From assembly GCF_003416895.1 (NCBI RefSeq), contig NZ_QVIO01000001.1, positions 1,426,001-1,490,000 on the forward strand: a stretch of 64,000 bases of DNA, in the 5' to 3' direction. The stretch's first letter is position 1; each line of letters starts with the position of its first letter. A program made the translations under genes and the position numbers. The notes under the pieces were generated by a model that was not told where the DNA came from, did not search any database, and was given only the letters and a program-made list of their open reading frames with translations. Source of the DNA: Duganella sp. BJB476 (lineage in GTDB: Bacteria > Pseudomonadota > Gammaproteobacteria > Burkholderiales > Burkholderiaceae_D). Below, piece after piece: positions 35,968 through 45,066 of this stretch.

Positions 35968-36710
35968 TGCTTGCGCAGGACCGCGCAGCCTTTTTCGCAA
36001 GCCTGGTTGGTGTATGCCAGCGCCGGAAAAGCCTGGCGCCAGCGCAGCAGTATCGCCTGCTCGTCAGGGCGAGCGGCGTCATCCAGGAAGACGGCGGCGC
36101 CGGTATTCAAGCGGGGGAATAGCAGCGGCCCGGCCGGGAAGCGCGCTTGCGGACGCGTTGCCTGCGGTGGCCCGTCGATCACCAGCAGGTCGATGGGCGG
36201 CAACTTGGGAAGCCGCGCAAGATCGTACCAAGGCCAGGATTGCCCGTCGATATCGTGCGGCGTCAGCGGCGCGTCGATCACGGTGGCCCAGTCTTGCAGC
36301 CCATGGCGACGCAACTGGACGCGCGTCTGCGCGGCGAAGTGGCGGTCGTGCTCCAGGCTGTAGACTTTGCCGGCGCCGTTCAGCTGCATGCAACGGGCCA
36401 GTACCAGAGTGGAAATGCCGCTGCTGCATTCCAGCACCGTCGCCTGGGACAAGGTGCGGGCATGGCGCGCCACTTCCAACAGAAAATCCGGCGAGGCGGC
36501 CCAGCCACGGGTCGGCGGCAGGCTGTGTTTGAGATCGAGCTCGACGTAGAGGCCTTGCAAAGCTTCCAGCTGGCGGAACAGGCCGGCCTGGTCGTTGTGA
36601 TGCTGATCGCGCACGTCGTACAGCAGGATGTGCACGTTGCGCAGCTTGTGCAATGCGTAGAGCGAAACGGCCAGCAGCAAAGCCAGCGCGGTGAAAGCGA
36701 ATATGGGCAT
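35964..36710 (-). CDS. Membrane-anchored class I SAM-dependent methyltransferase-like protein
   Basis: A 248-residue protein with a single N-terminal membrane helix (PIFAFTALALLLAVSLYALH) and a Rossmann-like domain: ATVLECSSGISTLVLAR (motif I region), VYSLEHDRHFAAQT (acidic residue after strand 2), and PIDLLVIDGPPQ. These fit a class I SAM methyltransferase, although the motif-I glycines are weak. The target could be a sugar or lipid intermediate at the membrane. It is last in the 17-kb minus operon, 13 bases after the GT4-CapK gene, with AGGAG six bases before its start. Methyltransferase activity is inference. Confidence 0.7.
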   Translation of the reverse strand: MPIFAFTALALLLAVSLYALHKLRNVHILLYDVRDQHHNDQAGLFRQLEALQGLYVELDLKHSLPPTRGWAASPDFLLEVARHARTLSQATVLECSSGISTLVLARCMQLNGAGKVYSLEHDRHFAAQTRVQLRRHGLQDWATVIDAPLTPHDIDGQSWPWYDLARLPKLPPIDLLVIDGPPQATRPQARFPAGPLLFPRLNTGAAVFLDDAARPDEQAILLRWRQAFPALAYTNQACEKGCAVLRKH

Positions 36711-36723
36711 GTCGGCTCCTGGT

Positions 36724-39195
36724 TCAGTTGGCAACTACTTTGCTGATGACGTAACGGTGTTTCCCCGACGCTTCCGCCGGTATCTCGGCCACCTCTTCGA
36801 TCAGTATTTCCACGGACGCCCCGAGGCGCGCGCGGAACTGGCGGATGATGTCTATCCTGATCACCGCCGGCAAGCCGCTGACGCTGACCAGCAGCACGCG
36901 GGTGATGTCCAGGCTTTCTTGGATGATCTTGAAGGCGCGTATCTGCGGCAGGTCGCGCAGCACGTAGATCAACGCCAACCCGTGCATGACGGTGCCGTCG
37001 CGCGCCACGACGAAATCGGTGACGCGTCCTTCGACCCGCTTCAGCAGCGGCAAGCCGCGTCCACATGGACAGGGGCGGGTGTCGAGCGCGCCGACGTCGC
37101 CGGTGGCGTAGCGGATGAAGGGGAAGTCGCGGCTGGCGAGGTGGGTGACCACGATGGCGCCGCTGTCGCCGGGCGCGACGGGCGCGCCTTGCGGATCGAC
37201 GATTTCGAGGATGACGTCCTCGGCGGTGATGTGCAGGCCGCCTTCCGGGCATTCATGAGCCAGGAAGCCGGCGTCGCGGCCGCCGTAGCCGTTGGCGACC
37301 GGGGCGGCAAACGCTTGCTCCAGCAAGGCGCGCTGCTCGTCGTACAAGCGTTCGGCGGTGACGAACACCACTTTGACTCCCAGGCCATCCAGCGCAACTT
37401 TCCGGGCCTGCGCGTGCCTGACCAGCAGGCAGATCGCCGAAGGGTAGCCGAACAGCATGGCCGGGCGCTGGCGTTGCAGACGGCCCAGGTAATCGTCGAG
37501 GCGGGCGGCCGACAAATCGAAGGCCGGCAGCAGCAGGCTGCGCAGCATCCGGTCGCGCCGCATGCGCCAGCGATCCTGCGTCTTCAGTTCGATGGGCGAG
37601 CCCCACATCACGGCCTCGGGATCGCCGATGTCAACGCCCCACCAGCGCGTGGCGCGCCATTTGGCGGCGACGTCGTGGCTGACGCGGCTCTTGCCCTGGT
37701 AGAAGATCAACGGCTCGCCGCTGGACCCGCCCGTGTTGAAGCGCTGCAGCGGCCCGGCATCGTCGGCGACGAATTCGTCGCGGTGGTGATTGATGTCCGC
37801 CTTGTGGATGATGGGCAGGCTGCGCAGGTCACGCAAGTCGTGCACGCGGGTGGCGTCGAAGTTCAAGCTGGCGTAAAGCTGGCGGAAATACGGCACATGC
37901 TCGGACGCGTGCAGCAGCAAGGCGCGCAGGCGCTGCACGCGTAACGCTTCCAGCCGCTCGGGCGGCCACCACTGGCTTTGTTCCATGTGGCGCAGCAGGG
38001 CCACGCTGCGGTGTTGCTTGAGCATTTCATGCAGTGGAAACAGCAGCCGGGACACCAGCGCCGTGTAGCCGGCGGCCGGTGGCCGCTTGAGCACGCGCCG
38101 GTATTGCGCCATCAGCAAGGGCGCGACTTGCGGCCAGGCGTAGCGGCTGGCTTCAGCGCTGCCGGCCTCGGCCAGCGCGCGCGCCAATGGCGGCGCCAGC
38201 AGGACGGCCAGCATGGCCTCGGCCATGGCCGGCGCGTCTTGCGGCGGCACCAGCAGGCCGTTGACGCCGTCGCGCACCAGATACGGTATGCCGCCGACCG
38301 CGGTACTGACCACCGGCACGCCGCTGGCCCAAGCCTCCAATATCGAGATCGGCATGTTGTCGGCCAGGCTGGCGTTCAGTGCGAGGTCGCTCTGGCGGTA
38401 CAGGGCGGCCATGGCGGCATTGTCCAGCTTGCCGGTGAAGCGCACCGCCTCGCCGAGCTCAAGCGTGTGGACCAGCTGCTGCAAGCGCTGCAATTCGGGG
38501 CCGTCGCCGCAGATGGTCAGGCTGGCCAGCGGCAAACTGCGGTGCACGATGGCGAAGGCGCGTATCGCCGTCGCCTGGTCGTAGAGCGGTTCCAGATGGC
38601 GGGCGAGCAGAACGGCGGCGTGCGGTGCCGCCGGGCCGGCCGGGTGGAAGCGCGCCAGGTCGACGATGTTGGGCACGATCTGCGCACTCATGCCGTGCAG
38701 GGAGAAGATGTCGGCGAGGAAGGCCGACGGTACGATCAACGCGTGCGCCTGGCGCATGGTGTAACGGACCAGGGCGGCTCGCCGCTTGAGAAAATCCATG
38801 GCCTCGCCGCCGCGATAGTTGACCAGCACGCCTTTGCCGCGCAGACGGGCGATCCAGATGGCCGGCGCCGCGTACAAGTGCCACGACCAGCCGGAGTTGG
38901 CCATGACGTGCACCAGTTGCGCCTGGCCGGCCGCGCGCCACAAGCGCCACAGATAGGGCAGCAGCCGCAGCGCTGCGCGCAGTCCCCGCACCGAGCTGAG
39001 CCACGATGGCTTGACCGGCAGGTTGACCGCGACCAGATCTACCTCGGCGCCGGCCTCGCGCAGCAGCCCGGCGAGCTGTTCGGTCTGGTTGGCCATGCCG
39101 CCTGCCGGCGGCGGCAGCGGGCCCACCAGCGCAATGCGCCGACCGGCGATGGGCGCGGCGCGGAGGCCGGCGGACAGCGGATGCGGGCCGTTCAT
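36724..39195 (-). CDS. Fused GT4 glycosyltransferase and CapK-type adenylate-forming enzyme
   Basis: An 823-residue two-domain protein. Residues 15-380 are a GT4 glycosyltransferase: RRIALVGPLPPPAGGMANQTEQLAG, NIVDLARFHP, LLARHLEPLYDQATAIRAF, and NMPISILEAWASGVPVVSTAVGG. Residues 390-823 are a CapK/phenylacetate-CoA-ligase-like domain with the phosphate loop FNTGGSSGEPL (near 485), NGYGGRDAGFLAHE, and TGDVGALDTRPCPCGRGLP. CapK-type proteins are common in capsule loci but their chemistry is poorly defined. In related loci these are usually separate genes, so the fusion hints that the sugar transfer and adenylation steps are linked. Its end lies 13 bases before the methyltransferase, and its start overlaps the upstream transferase by four bases. 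Confidence 0.9.
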   Translation of the reverse strand: MNGPHPLSAGLRAAPIAGRRIALVGPLPPPAGGMANQTEQLAGLLREAGAEVDLVAVNLPVKPSWLSSVRGLRAALRLLPYLWRLWRAAGQAQLVHVMANSGWSWHLYAAPAIWIARLRGKGVLVNYRGGEAMDFLKRRAALVRYTMRQAHALIVPSAFLADIFSLHGMSAQIVPNIVDLARFHPAGPAAPHAAVLLARHLEPLYDQATAIRAFAIVHRSLPLASLTICGDGPELQRLQQLVHTLELGEAVRFTGKLDNAAMAALYRQSDLALNASLADNMPISILEAWASGVPVVSTAVGGIPYLVRDGVNGLLVPPQDAPAMAEAMLAVLLAPPLARALAEAGSAEASRYAWPQVAPLLMAQYRRVLKRPPAAGYTALVSRLLFPLHEMLKQHRSVALLRHMEQSQWWPPERLEALRVQRLRALLLHASEHVPYFRQLYASLNFDATRVHDLRDLRSLPIIHKADINHHRDEFVADDAGPLQRFNTGGSSGEPLIFYQGKSRVSHDVAAKWRATRWWGVDIGDPEAVMWGSPIELKTQDRWRMRRDRMLRSLLLPAFDLSAARLDDYLGRLQRQRPAMLFGYPSAICLLVRHAQARKVALDGLGVKVVFVTAERLYDEQRALLEQAFAAPVANGYGGRDAGFLAHECPEGGLHITAEDVILEIVDPQGAPVAPGDSGAIVVTHLASRDFPFIRYATGDVGALDTRPCPCGRGLPLLKRVEGRVTDFVVARDGTVMHGLALIYVLRDLPQIRAFKIIQESLDITRVLLVSVSGLPAVIRIDIIRQFRARLGASVEILIEEVAEIPAEASGKHRYVISKVVAN

Positions 39196-40406
39196 GCGGT
39201 ACGCGCGCGCAAGCGCTGATAAATGGGGCCGTAGCGGGCGACGCTGGCCGGCCAGTTGCGTTCGCTCTCGACGTAGGCGCGCGCGCGCTGGCGCAGCGCC
39301 GGCCAGCTATCGGCGTGCTGCAGCAGCTGCATGACCTGGGCCGCAAGCGCCTCGGCATCGCCGGCTTTGAACAGCATGCCGGTCTGGCCATGTTCGATCA
39401 ACTCCCGGTGGCCGCCGACGTCCGAGGCTAGCACCAGCCGGCCCTGGGCCATGGCCTCCAGCGGTTTGAGCGGCGTCACCAGTTCCGTCAGCCGCATCGG
39501 CAGGCGCGGATAGACCAGGATGTCTGCCAGCTGATAATAGTCGGCGATGCGTTCGTGCGGCACCCGGCCGGTGAATTTGACGTGGGCGCGCAAATCCAGG
39601 CGGTCGACCAGCGCGCGCAATTCGGCTTCCTGCGGGCCGCCGCCGACCAGCAGTAGCTGCACCGACGGCGCAGCGGCCAGTACGCGCGGCATAGCCTCGA
39701 TCAGCAGCGCCAGGCCTTCGTAGGCGTAAAACGAGCCGATAAAGGCCAGCACCAGATGGTCGTCCAGTCCCAGGCTGAGGGAGAGTTTTTCCGGCGCACA
39801 GGAGGCTGCGGAAAACTGCTCGCCATCGACCGAGTTCGGTATCACCGTGACCTTGGCTGCCGGGATGCCGCGCGCGACGATGTCGTTGCGCAAGCCTTCG
39901 CAAATGGTGGTGATGGCGTCGGCCCGGCGCAGGACGTGGCTTTCCAGCGCGCGCGTCAGGCGGTAGCGCAGGCCGCCGGCGCGGCTGGTGCCATGGTCGG
40001 TGGCGGCGTCTTCCCAGAAGGCGCGGATTTCATAGACCACCGGTATGCCCAGCGCGCGCCCCACGCGCAGCGCGGCGACGCCGTTGAGCGCGGGCGAGTG
40101 CGCATGCAGGACGTGCGGGCGCGCCTTGGCGGCGATCGTCATCAGGCGCTGCTGCAAGCCCAGCACCACGCTCCAGTGGCGCAACAGCGGCAGCCGCGCC
40201 CACCAGCGGACCAGCGGCGGCGTGCGGAAGAAATGCCAGCCGTCGACTTCCTGTTCGCGCTGGCCGCCGCCTTGCTTGGCGCCGGTCAGGTGGATGGTGT
40301 GCCAGCCCAGCTTGCGCTGCTGGCGCAGGATCGCCAGCGTGCGGAAGGTGTATCCGCTGTGCAGGGGCAGCGAATGATCGAGGATATGCAGTACGCGCAT
40401 CTTCAT
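39192..40406 (-). CDS. Exosortase A-associated GT4 glycosyltransferase, Daro_2409 type (TIGR04063-like)
   Basis: A 404-residue GT-B enzyme of a family found with exosortase A. It opens RVLHILDHSLPLHSGYTFRTLAILRQQ, followed by HAHSPALNGVAALRVGRALGIPVVYEIRAFWED and VIPNSVDGEQF. The donor half has FIGSFYAYEGLALLIEA, LLVGGGPQEAEL, and PMRLTELVTPLKPLEAMAQGRLVLASDVGGHRELI. It adds one sugar to the repeat unit in the cytoplasm. It overlaps its neighbours by four bases on each side within the 13-gene operon, so it is translated in step with the amidotransferase upstream. Confidence 0.92.
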   Translation of the reverse strand: MKMRVLHILDHSLPLHSGYTFRTLAILRQQRKLGWHTIHLTGAKQGGGQREQEVDGWHFFRTPPLVRWWARLPLLRHWSVVLGLQQRLMTIAAKARPHVLHAHSPALNGVAALRVGRALGIPVVYEIRAFWEDAATDHGTSRAGGLRYRLTRALESHVLRRADAITTICEGLRNDIVARGIPAAKVTVIPNSVDGEQFSAASCAPEKLSLSLGLDDHLVLAFIGSFYAYEGLALLIEAMPRVLAAAPSVQLLLVGGGPQEAELRALVDRLDLRAHVKFTGRVPHERIADYYQLADILVYPRLPMRLTELVTPLKPLEAMAQGRLVLASDVGGHRELIEHGQTGMLFKAGDAEALAAQVMQLLQHADSWPALRQRARAYVESERNWPASVARYGPIYQRLRARTA

Positions 40407-42328
40407 GCCGCCTGCCGGATCAGGTTGCGCGGCGCGGCCGCAGGCAGCTGGCGCAGGAAGGATTCAAACATCAACAAGGACCATAGCGGGGCGCTGTGAT
40501 CGCGCCGGCCGGACAGGTGCTGCGCCAACAGCGTTTGCACGTGGTCGAGATTGAACAGGCCGCAATCGGCCAGCACAGGACTGCGCAGGCTGCGTTCAAG
40601 ATGGGCGCGCAACGGGCCGCGGAACCAGGCGGCCAGCGGCACCGAGAAGCCCATCTTGTTGCGGTACAGCAGCTCCTTGGGCAGATGCTGCTCGAGGCCG
40701 CGTTTGAACAGGTATTTGCCAACACCGCCGCGCAGCTTTAGTTCCGGCGGCAGGCTGGACATCCACTCGACCAGGCGATGATCGAGCAGAGGCACCCGCA
40801 CTTCCAGCCCGTGCGCCATGCTGGCGCGGTCGACCTTGGTGAGGATGTCGCCCGGCAGATAGGTTTTCAGGTCCAGGTACTGGATGCGCGACAGGGCGTC
40901 CTCGGCCGGACAGTCGCGGGCGTGCCCGTACAGCACTTCCTGCGCATGGTAGCCGCCCAGGTCGCGCCGGAGCGCCGGGCTGAACAGCGCATGGCGCATA
41001 TTGTCGTCCATGATGCTGACGCTGTGGAAATAGGCCGACACGCTGTCCCTGGCCAGCGCCTCGAAGGTGGTCTTGGCGCGCAGCGGGCGCGGCGCCCAGT
41101 CGGCCTTGGGATAGAGGCGGCCCAGGGCGCCGAACAGCGGCCGGCGCAAGCCGAGCGGCAACAGCGTACGCCAGCGTTCCTCGTGCAGATGCCAGCGGTA
41201 GCGCCGGTAGCCGGCCAGGTTTTCGTCGCCGCCGTCGCCCGACAGGGCCACCGTCACGCGCTGGCGGGCCAGCTCGCAGACACGATAGGTGGGCAGCGCG
41301 GAACTGTCGGCGTAGGGTTCGTCGTACAGGCCGGCGAGGCGGTCAACCAGGCTGATGTCGTGTTGCTCGACGCGCTGCATGTGATGGCGGGTGCCGTAGC
41401 GTTCGGCGATCATTTGCGCGTAGGACGTTTCGTCGAACTGCGGATCGCCGAAGGAAATCGAGCAGGTGTTGACCGGCGCCGCCGACTCCTGCGCCATCAT
41501 CGCCACCACGGCGCTGGAATCGACGCCGCCGGACAGGAAGGCGCCCAGCGGCACTTCGGCCACCAGCCGGATGCGCACCGCTTCGCGCAGGCGCGCCAGC
41601 AATTCGTCGGCGGCCTGCGCTTCGCTGAGCGCTGGCTGGACTTCGAAGGGGATGTCCCAGTAGCGCCGCGGCGCCGGCAGCGGCTGTCCCTTGCGCAGCA
41701 ACAGCGTGTGGCCCGGCGCCAGCTTGCGCACCTGGCGAAAAATGGTGCGCGGTTCTGGTATGTAGCCATAGGCGAAGTACTCCTCGACCGCCAATGGGTC
41801 GAGCTCGCGTCGCAGCCCCTGGTGCAGCAGCAAGGCCTTGATCTCCGAGGCGAACAGCAGTTGGCCGTCGTCCAGCAGCGCATAGTGCAGCGGCTTGACG
41901 CCCAGCCGGTCGCGCGCCAGGAACAGCGTTTGCTGGCGGCGGTCCCACAGCGCGAAGGCGAACATGCCGCGAAAACGGTCGACGCAGCGCTCGCCCCATT
42001 GCTCCCATGCGTGCACGATGACTTCGGTATCGCAATGGGTGCGGAAGGTATGGCCGAATTGCTGCAGTTCGCGCATCAGGGCCTGGAAATTATAGATCTC
42101 GCCGTTGTAGACCACGACCACGCTGTGATCTTCGTTGAACAGCGGCTGCTGGCCGCCGCCCAGGTCGATGATGGACAGGCGTCGGTGGCCCAATCCTATG
42201 CCCGGCTCCAGATGGGTGCCGCCCTGGTCGGGGCCACGGTGGCGTTGGCGCTCGGTCATGGCGTGCAGCATGCCGGCGTCGATGTCGGCATGCCGATGAA
42301 GATCGAAGATCCCTGTGATGGCGCACAT
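40403..42328 (-). CDS. XrtA system amidotransferase, asparagine synthase type (TIGR03108-like)
   Basis: A 641-residue glutamine-dependent amidotransferase. It begins MCAITGIFD, exposing Cys2 as nucleophile, and keeps the glutaminase motifs RGPDQGG, GHRRLSIIDL, VVVYNGEIYNF and HCDTEVIVHAWE. The synthetase half has PLGAFLSGGVDSSAVVA and ALSGDGGDENLAGYRRY. Both halves look active, unlike the relative at 24601-26433. Enzymes of this type amidate uronic acids in some surface polysaccharides (for example WbpS), so an amidated amino-uronic acid made through tviB/tviC is a reasonable but unproven target. It is embedded in the minus operon between two sugar transferase genes. Confidence 0.94.
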   Translation of the reverse strand: MCAITGIFDLHRHADIDAGMLHAMTERQRHRGPDQGGTHLEPGIGLGHRRLSIIDLGGGQQPLFNEDHSVVVVYNGEIYNFQALMRELQQFGHTFRTHCDTEVIVHAWEQWGERCVDRFRGMFAFALWDRRQQTLFLARDRLGVKPLHYALLDDGQLLFASEIKALLLHQGLRRELDPLAVEEYFAYGYIPEPRTIFRQVRKLAPGHTLLLRKGQPLPAPRRYWDIPFEVQPALSEAQAADELLARLREAVRIRLVAEVPLGAFLSGGVDSSAVVAMMAQESAAPVNTCSISFGDPQFDETSYAQMIAERYGTRHHMQRVEQHDISLVDRLAGLYDEPYADSSALPTYRVCELARQRVTVALSGDGGDENLAGYRRYRWHLHEERWRTLLPLGLRRPLFGALGRLYPKADWAPRPLRAKTTFEALARDSVSAYFHSVSIMDDNMRHALFSPALRRDLGGYHAQEVLYGHARDCPAEDALSRIQYLDLKTYLPGDILTKVDRASMAHGLEVRVPLLDHRLVEWMSSLPPELKLRGGVGKYLFKRGLEQHLPKELLYRNKMGFSVPLAAWFRGPLRAHLERSLRSPVLADCGLFNLDHVQTLLAQHLSGRRDHSAPLWSLLMFESFLRQLPAAAPRNLIRQAA

Positions 42329-42338
42329 AGCGGTCCTT

Positions 42339-43511
42339 TCATCGGTCGCGTTGCGGTGGGGCGGCGAGGGCGTCGTAGACGGCCAGGTAGGCATCGGCCA
42401 TGGCGTTCAGGCTGTATTCGGCCAATACCCGTCGGCGGCCGCGCTGGCCATGGCTGCTGGCCAGCGCGGGCAGGCGGTAGTAGTCGCTGAGCGCGTCGGC
42501 CAGCATCGCTGGCGCGTGGACCGGCACCAGCGTGCCGGTCCAGCCGCTGTAGACCAGGTCGGGGTTGCCGCCGACAGCGGTGGCCACCACCGGCAAGCCG
42601 GTCGCCATCGCCTCCAGGATGGTATTGGACATGCCTTCGGCCAGCGACGGTTGAACGAACACGTCCATCGCCCGCATCAGCTGCGGGATGTCGTCGCGCT
42701 GGCCCGGCAGCCAGGCCAGCTCTTCCATGCCGGCCTGGCGCAGCAAGTCCTGGCAGGCCTGGCGGCAAGGGCCGTCGCCGGCGATGAGCAGGCGCAGGCG
42801 GTCGCGCGGCAGCGCGTGTTCGGCGATCAGCAGGATGAAGGCTTGCACCAGCGACAGGTGATCCTTGACTTCGGCCATGCGGCCGACGCTGCCGATGACG
42901 AAGGCGTCCTCGCACAGAAAGCCCGGCGGGCCGACGGCGGCAGTCGGCCCCAGGCGGGGGTGGAATTCCAGGCTGTCGACGCCGTTGCAGATGTGGGTGA
43001 CGTGTTGCGGCCGTGCGCCTATCGTGCCGATCAGCCAGGCTTCCAGGTCCTTGCTGACGGCGATGAAATGCCCGATCAGCGGCCGCAGCAGTTTGCGCAG
43101 CCAGCGGTATTTTCGGCTCAGGCCGTGCAAGTCGTCCATGTCGCGGCCGTGTTCGCCGTGCACGCGCAGGCGCACGCCCGCGAACGCGGCCAGCAACTGG
43201 CCTTCGATGCCGGACAGGTTGCGGGTGTGAATCAACAGCGGCCGCAGCCGCTTCAACGTGTGGAACAGCCGCAGATAGTGACCCCAGTCCTTGCCTTCGC
43301 GCTTGTTGATGCTGATGATCTCGACGCCGGGGCGCTGGATGCGCAGATGGTAGTCGGTGTAGTCGCGCAGGCAGACGATGGCGTGGCGATAGCGGTCTGG
43401 CGGCAGATGGTTGATCAGGTTGATCAAGCCGTTCTCCAGGCCGCCCACGTCGAGGCGATGGATCAGGTGCACGATCAGTGGTGCGGCGACCAGTTCAGCG
43501 TCCGGCGACAT
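42339..43511 (-). CDS. Sugar transferase stp2, PEP-CTERM/EpsH1-associated (TIGR03088-like)
   Basis: A 390-residue GT4 family transferase: IVHLIHRLDVGGLENGLINLINHLP at the start, IHTRNLSGIEGQLLAA, ICNGVDSLEFHP, IGSVGRMAEVKDHLSLVQAF and PSLAEGMSNTILEAMATGLPVVATAVGGNPDLV with the EX7E donor site. It belongs to the family usually next to exosortase A. AAGGA seven bases upstream supports the ATG at 43511, which lies 17 bases inside the xrtA gene. The amidotransferase gene starts 10 bases after its stop. The sugar added is unknown. Confidence 0.92.
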   Translation of the reverse strand: MSPDAELVAAPLIVHLIHRLDVGGLENGLINLINHLPPDRYRHAIVCLRDYTDYHLRIQRPGVEIISINKREGKDWGHYLRLFHTLKRLRPLLIHTRNLSGIEGQLLAAFAGVRLRVHGEHGRDMDDLHGLSRKYRWLRKLLRPLIGHFIAVSKDLEAWLIGTIGARPQHVTHICNGVDSLEFHPRLGPTAAVGPPGFLCEDAFVIGSVGRMAEVKDHLSLVQAFILLIAEHALPRDRLRLLIAGDGPCRQACQDLLRQAGMEELAWLPGQRDDIPQLMRAMDVFVQPSLAEGMSNTILEAMATGLPVVATAVGGNPDLVYSGWTGTLVPVHAPAMLADALSDYYRLPALASSHGQRGRRRVLAEYSLNAMADAYLAVYDALAAPPQRDR

Positions 43512-45066
43512 GGGCTAGTCCTTGTTCGATGGCGGGCTGCATGGCGGACAGCAGCGCCTGCATGGCCTGGGCGGCTTGCTCGGGTTGCTCGTCATAGCGC
43601 GCGGCGACGGCGATCTCGGCGCCGTCATCGCCGTCGCCGAGCAGTTTGCTGCGCGCCAGCAGCAACTTGAGCAGCAGGGGGCTGCCGGTGTCGCGTCGCG
43701 CCTGGCGGTACCAGCGCCACACGAGCACCTTGGTCTCGCCGGACTGGACAATGGTTTGACGCACCCGGAGGCTGCGCTGGCCCAGGTGGATCTGCCGGCT
43801 GGTTTCGGCCATGTCCTTCCACGCCGGCCCGGCGGCAGGCGGATTCCATACCTGGGTCAGCAGTTCTTCGCCTTTTGACTGGTGGCGATACCAGGTCAGC
43901 TGCAGCGAGACTTGCTGCACACCGTCGCTGTAATTGGCGGACCAGCGCTGCGGCTGCCCCGCATGCTGGGCGTGCCAGTCGCCGGCTTGCATGGCGCTGG
44001 CCTGCCACGGCGCCGGTGGCGGCGCCAGCGTCAGCGGCGTTGCCGCGTGGCGGTCGGCCGCCGGTGGCCGCAGGGCGATCCGGGCAAGCTGCGGCCACAG
44101 GGCGACGCACAGCAGGCCCGCCAGCGCAGTCGCCAGGCAGGCGGACGGCCGCGGCGCCGGTGCATGGCCAGGCGCGCCGGCGGCCGCCGGACGCGGCGCC
44201 GGCGGGCCGGCATCGCGCCAGCGCGCGCCCACCCAGAACATCAGGCTGGCGACCAGGCCGAAAAACAGCCAGCCGTAGATCAGGTGGTCGATGCCGACGG
44301 CCAGCGTCATGTTGCTGTAGTGGCCGATCAGCACGATCAGGAAGGCGCGCAGGCCGTTGGCGACGATGGGCAAGAGCAGCGCGACCACGATGAAGGCGGC
44401 CCGCCGCAAACGGCTTTGGTAGGTCAGGTAGGCATACAGCATGCCGAGGGCGACCGACGCGATCAGATAGCGCAGGCCGCTGCAGGCTTCCTCCACCGAC
44501 CAGTTTCCACTAGGCAGTGACAGGTAGCTGTTGTCGCGGAAGACCGGGATGCCGGCCAGTTGCAGAGCGCCCACCGTGAAGCTGGAGGTGAATTCAATCA
44601 GCGGCGAGATGAACACTTCGCCGAAGGGAACGGCAAGCAGCAGATAGGCCAAGGGGAAGGAGACCGCGTAGGCGTAGCGCCAGCCTAGTACCAGCGCAAC
44701 CAGCGCGGCCACCATCACCACCAGGCTGTACTGCTGCACCACCGGCACGTTGGCGATCGCGGCCAGGAACCAGAGCAGCCCCAACAGCACCAGCGGAAGC
44801 AGTACGACCGGCGCCGGACGCAGCGGCAGGCCGGCCAGTTCGGCGCGCTGCCGCCAGATCAGCCAGATGCAGACCGGCGGCACCAGCAAGCCGTGGGCAA
44901 AGGTTTGCGAATGCCACCACTGATTGATCATCGCGCCGGCCGTCGGCCAGTATGCGGCCAGCAGCCCGGCCAGCGCCAACAGCAGGCAGGCATAGGGCCA
45001 GGGCTGGGCCGGGCTGGCCGACGGCTCGAACCGCGGCGCCGGGACGGGCGACAGGGCGGCAGTCAT
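43495..45066 (-). CDS. xrtA: Exosortase A (XrtA) fused to an EpsI domain
   Basis: A 523-residue inner-membrane cysteine protease/transpeptidase that processes PEP-CTERM proteins at their sorting signal. About eight helices fill residues 25-280. The predicted catalytic residues are Cys195 in EEACSGLRYLI, Arg240 in ANGLRAFLIV and His261 in DHLIYGW, all in the expected order. Residues from about 305 to the end form an EpsI-type periplasmic domain (LQLTWYRHQSKGEELL, LRVRQTIVQ), a fusion that is normal for the XrtA type. It overlaps stp1 by four bases and stp2 by 17, so it is firmly in the polysaccharide operon. The PEP-CTERM protein at 9225-10007 is a likely substrate. Confidence 0.95.
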   Translation of the reverse strand: MTAALSPVPAPRFEPSASPAQPWPYACLLLALAGLLAAYWPTAGAMINQWWHSQTFAHGLLVPPVCIWLIWRQRAELAGLPLRPAPVVLLPLVLLGLLWFLAAIANVPVVQQYSLVVMVAALVALVLGWRYAYAVSFPLAYLLLAVPFGEVFISPLIEFTSSFTVGALQLAGIPVFRDNSYLSLPSGNWSVEEACSGLRYLIASVALGMLYAYLTYQSRLRRAAFIVVALLLPIVANGLRAFLIVLIGHYSNMTLAVGIDHLIYGWLFFGLVASLMFWVGARWRDAGPPAPRPAAAGAPGHAPAPRPSACLATALAGLLCVALWPQLARIALRPPAADRHAATPLTLAPPPAPWQASAMQAGDWHAQHAGQPQRWSANYSDGVQQVSLQLTWYRHQSKGEELLTQVWNPPAAGPAWKDMAETSRQIHLGQRSLRVRQTIVQSGETKVLVWRWYRQARRDTGSPLLLKLLLARSKLLGDGDDGAEIAVAARYDEQPEQAAQAMQALLSAMQPAIEQGLAHVAGR

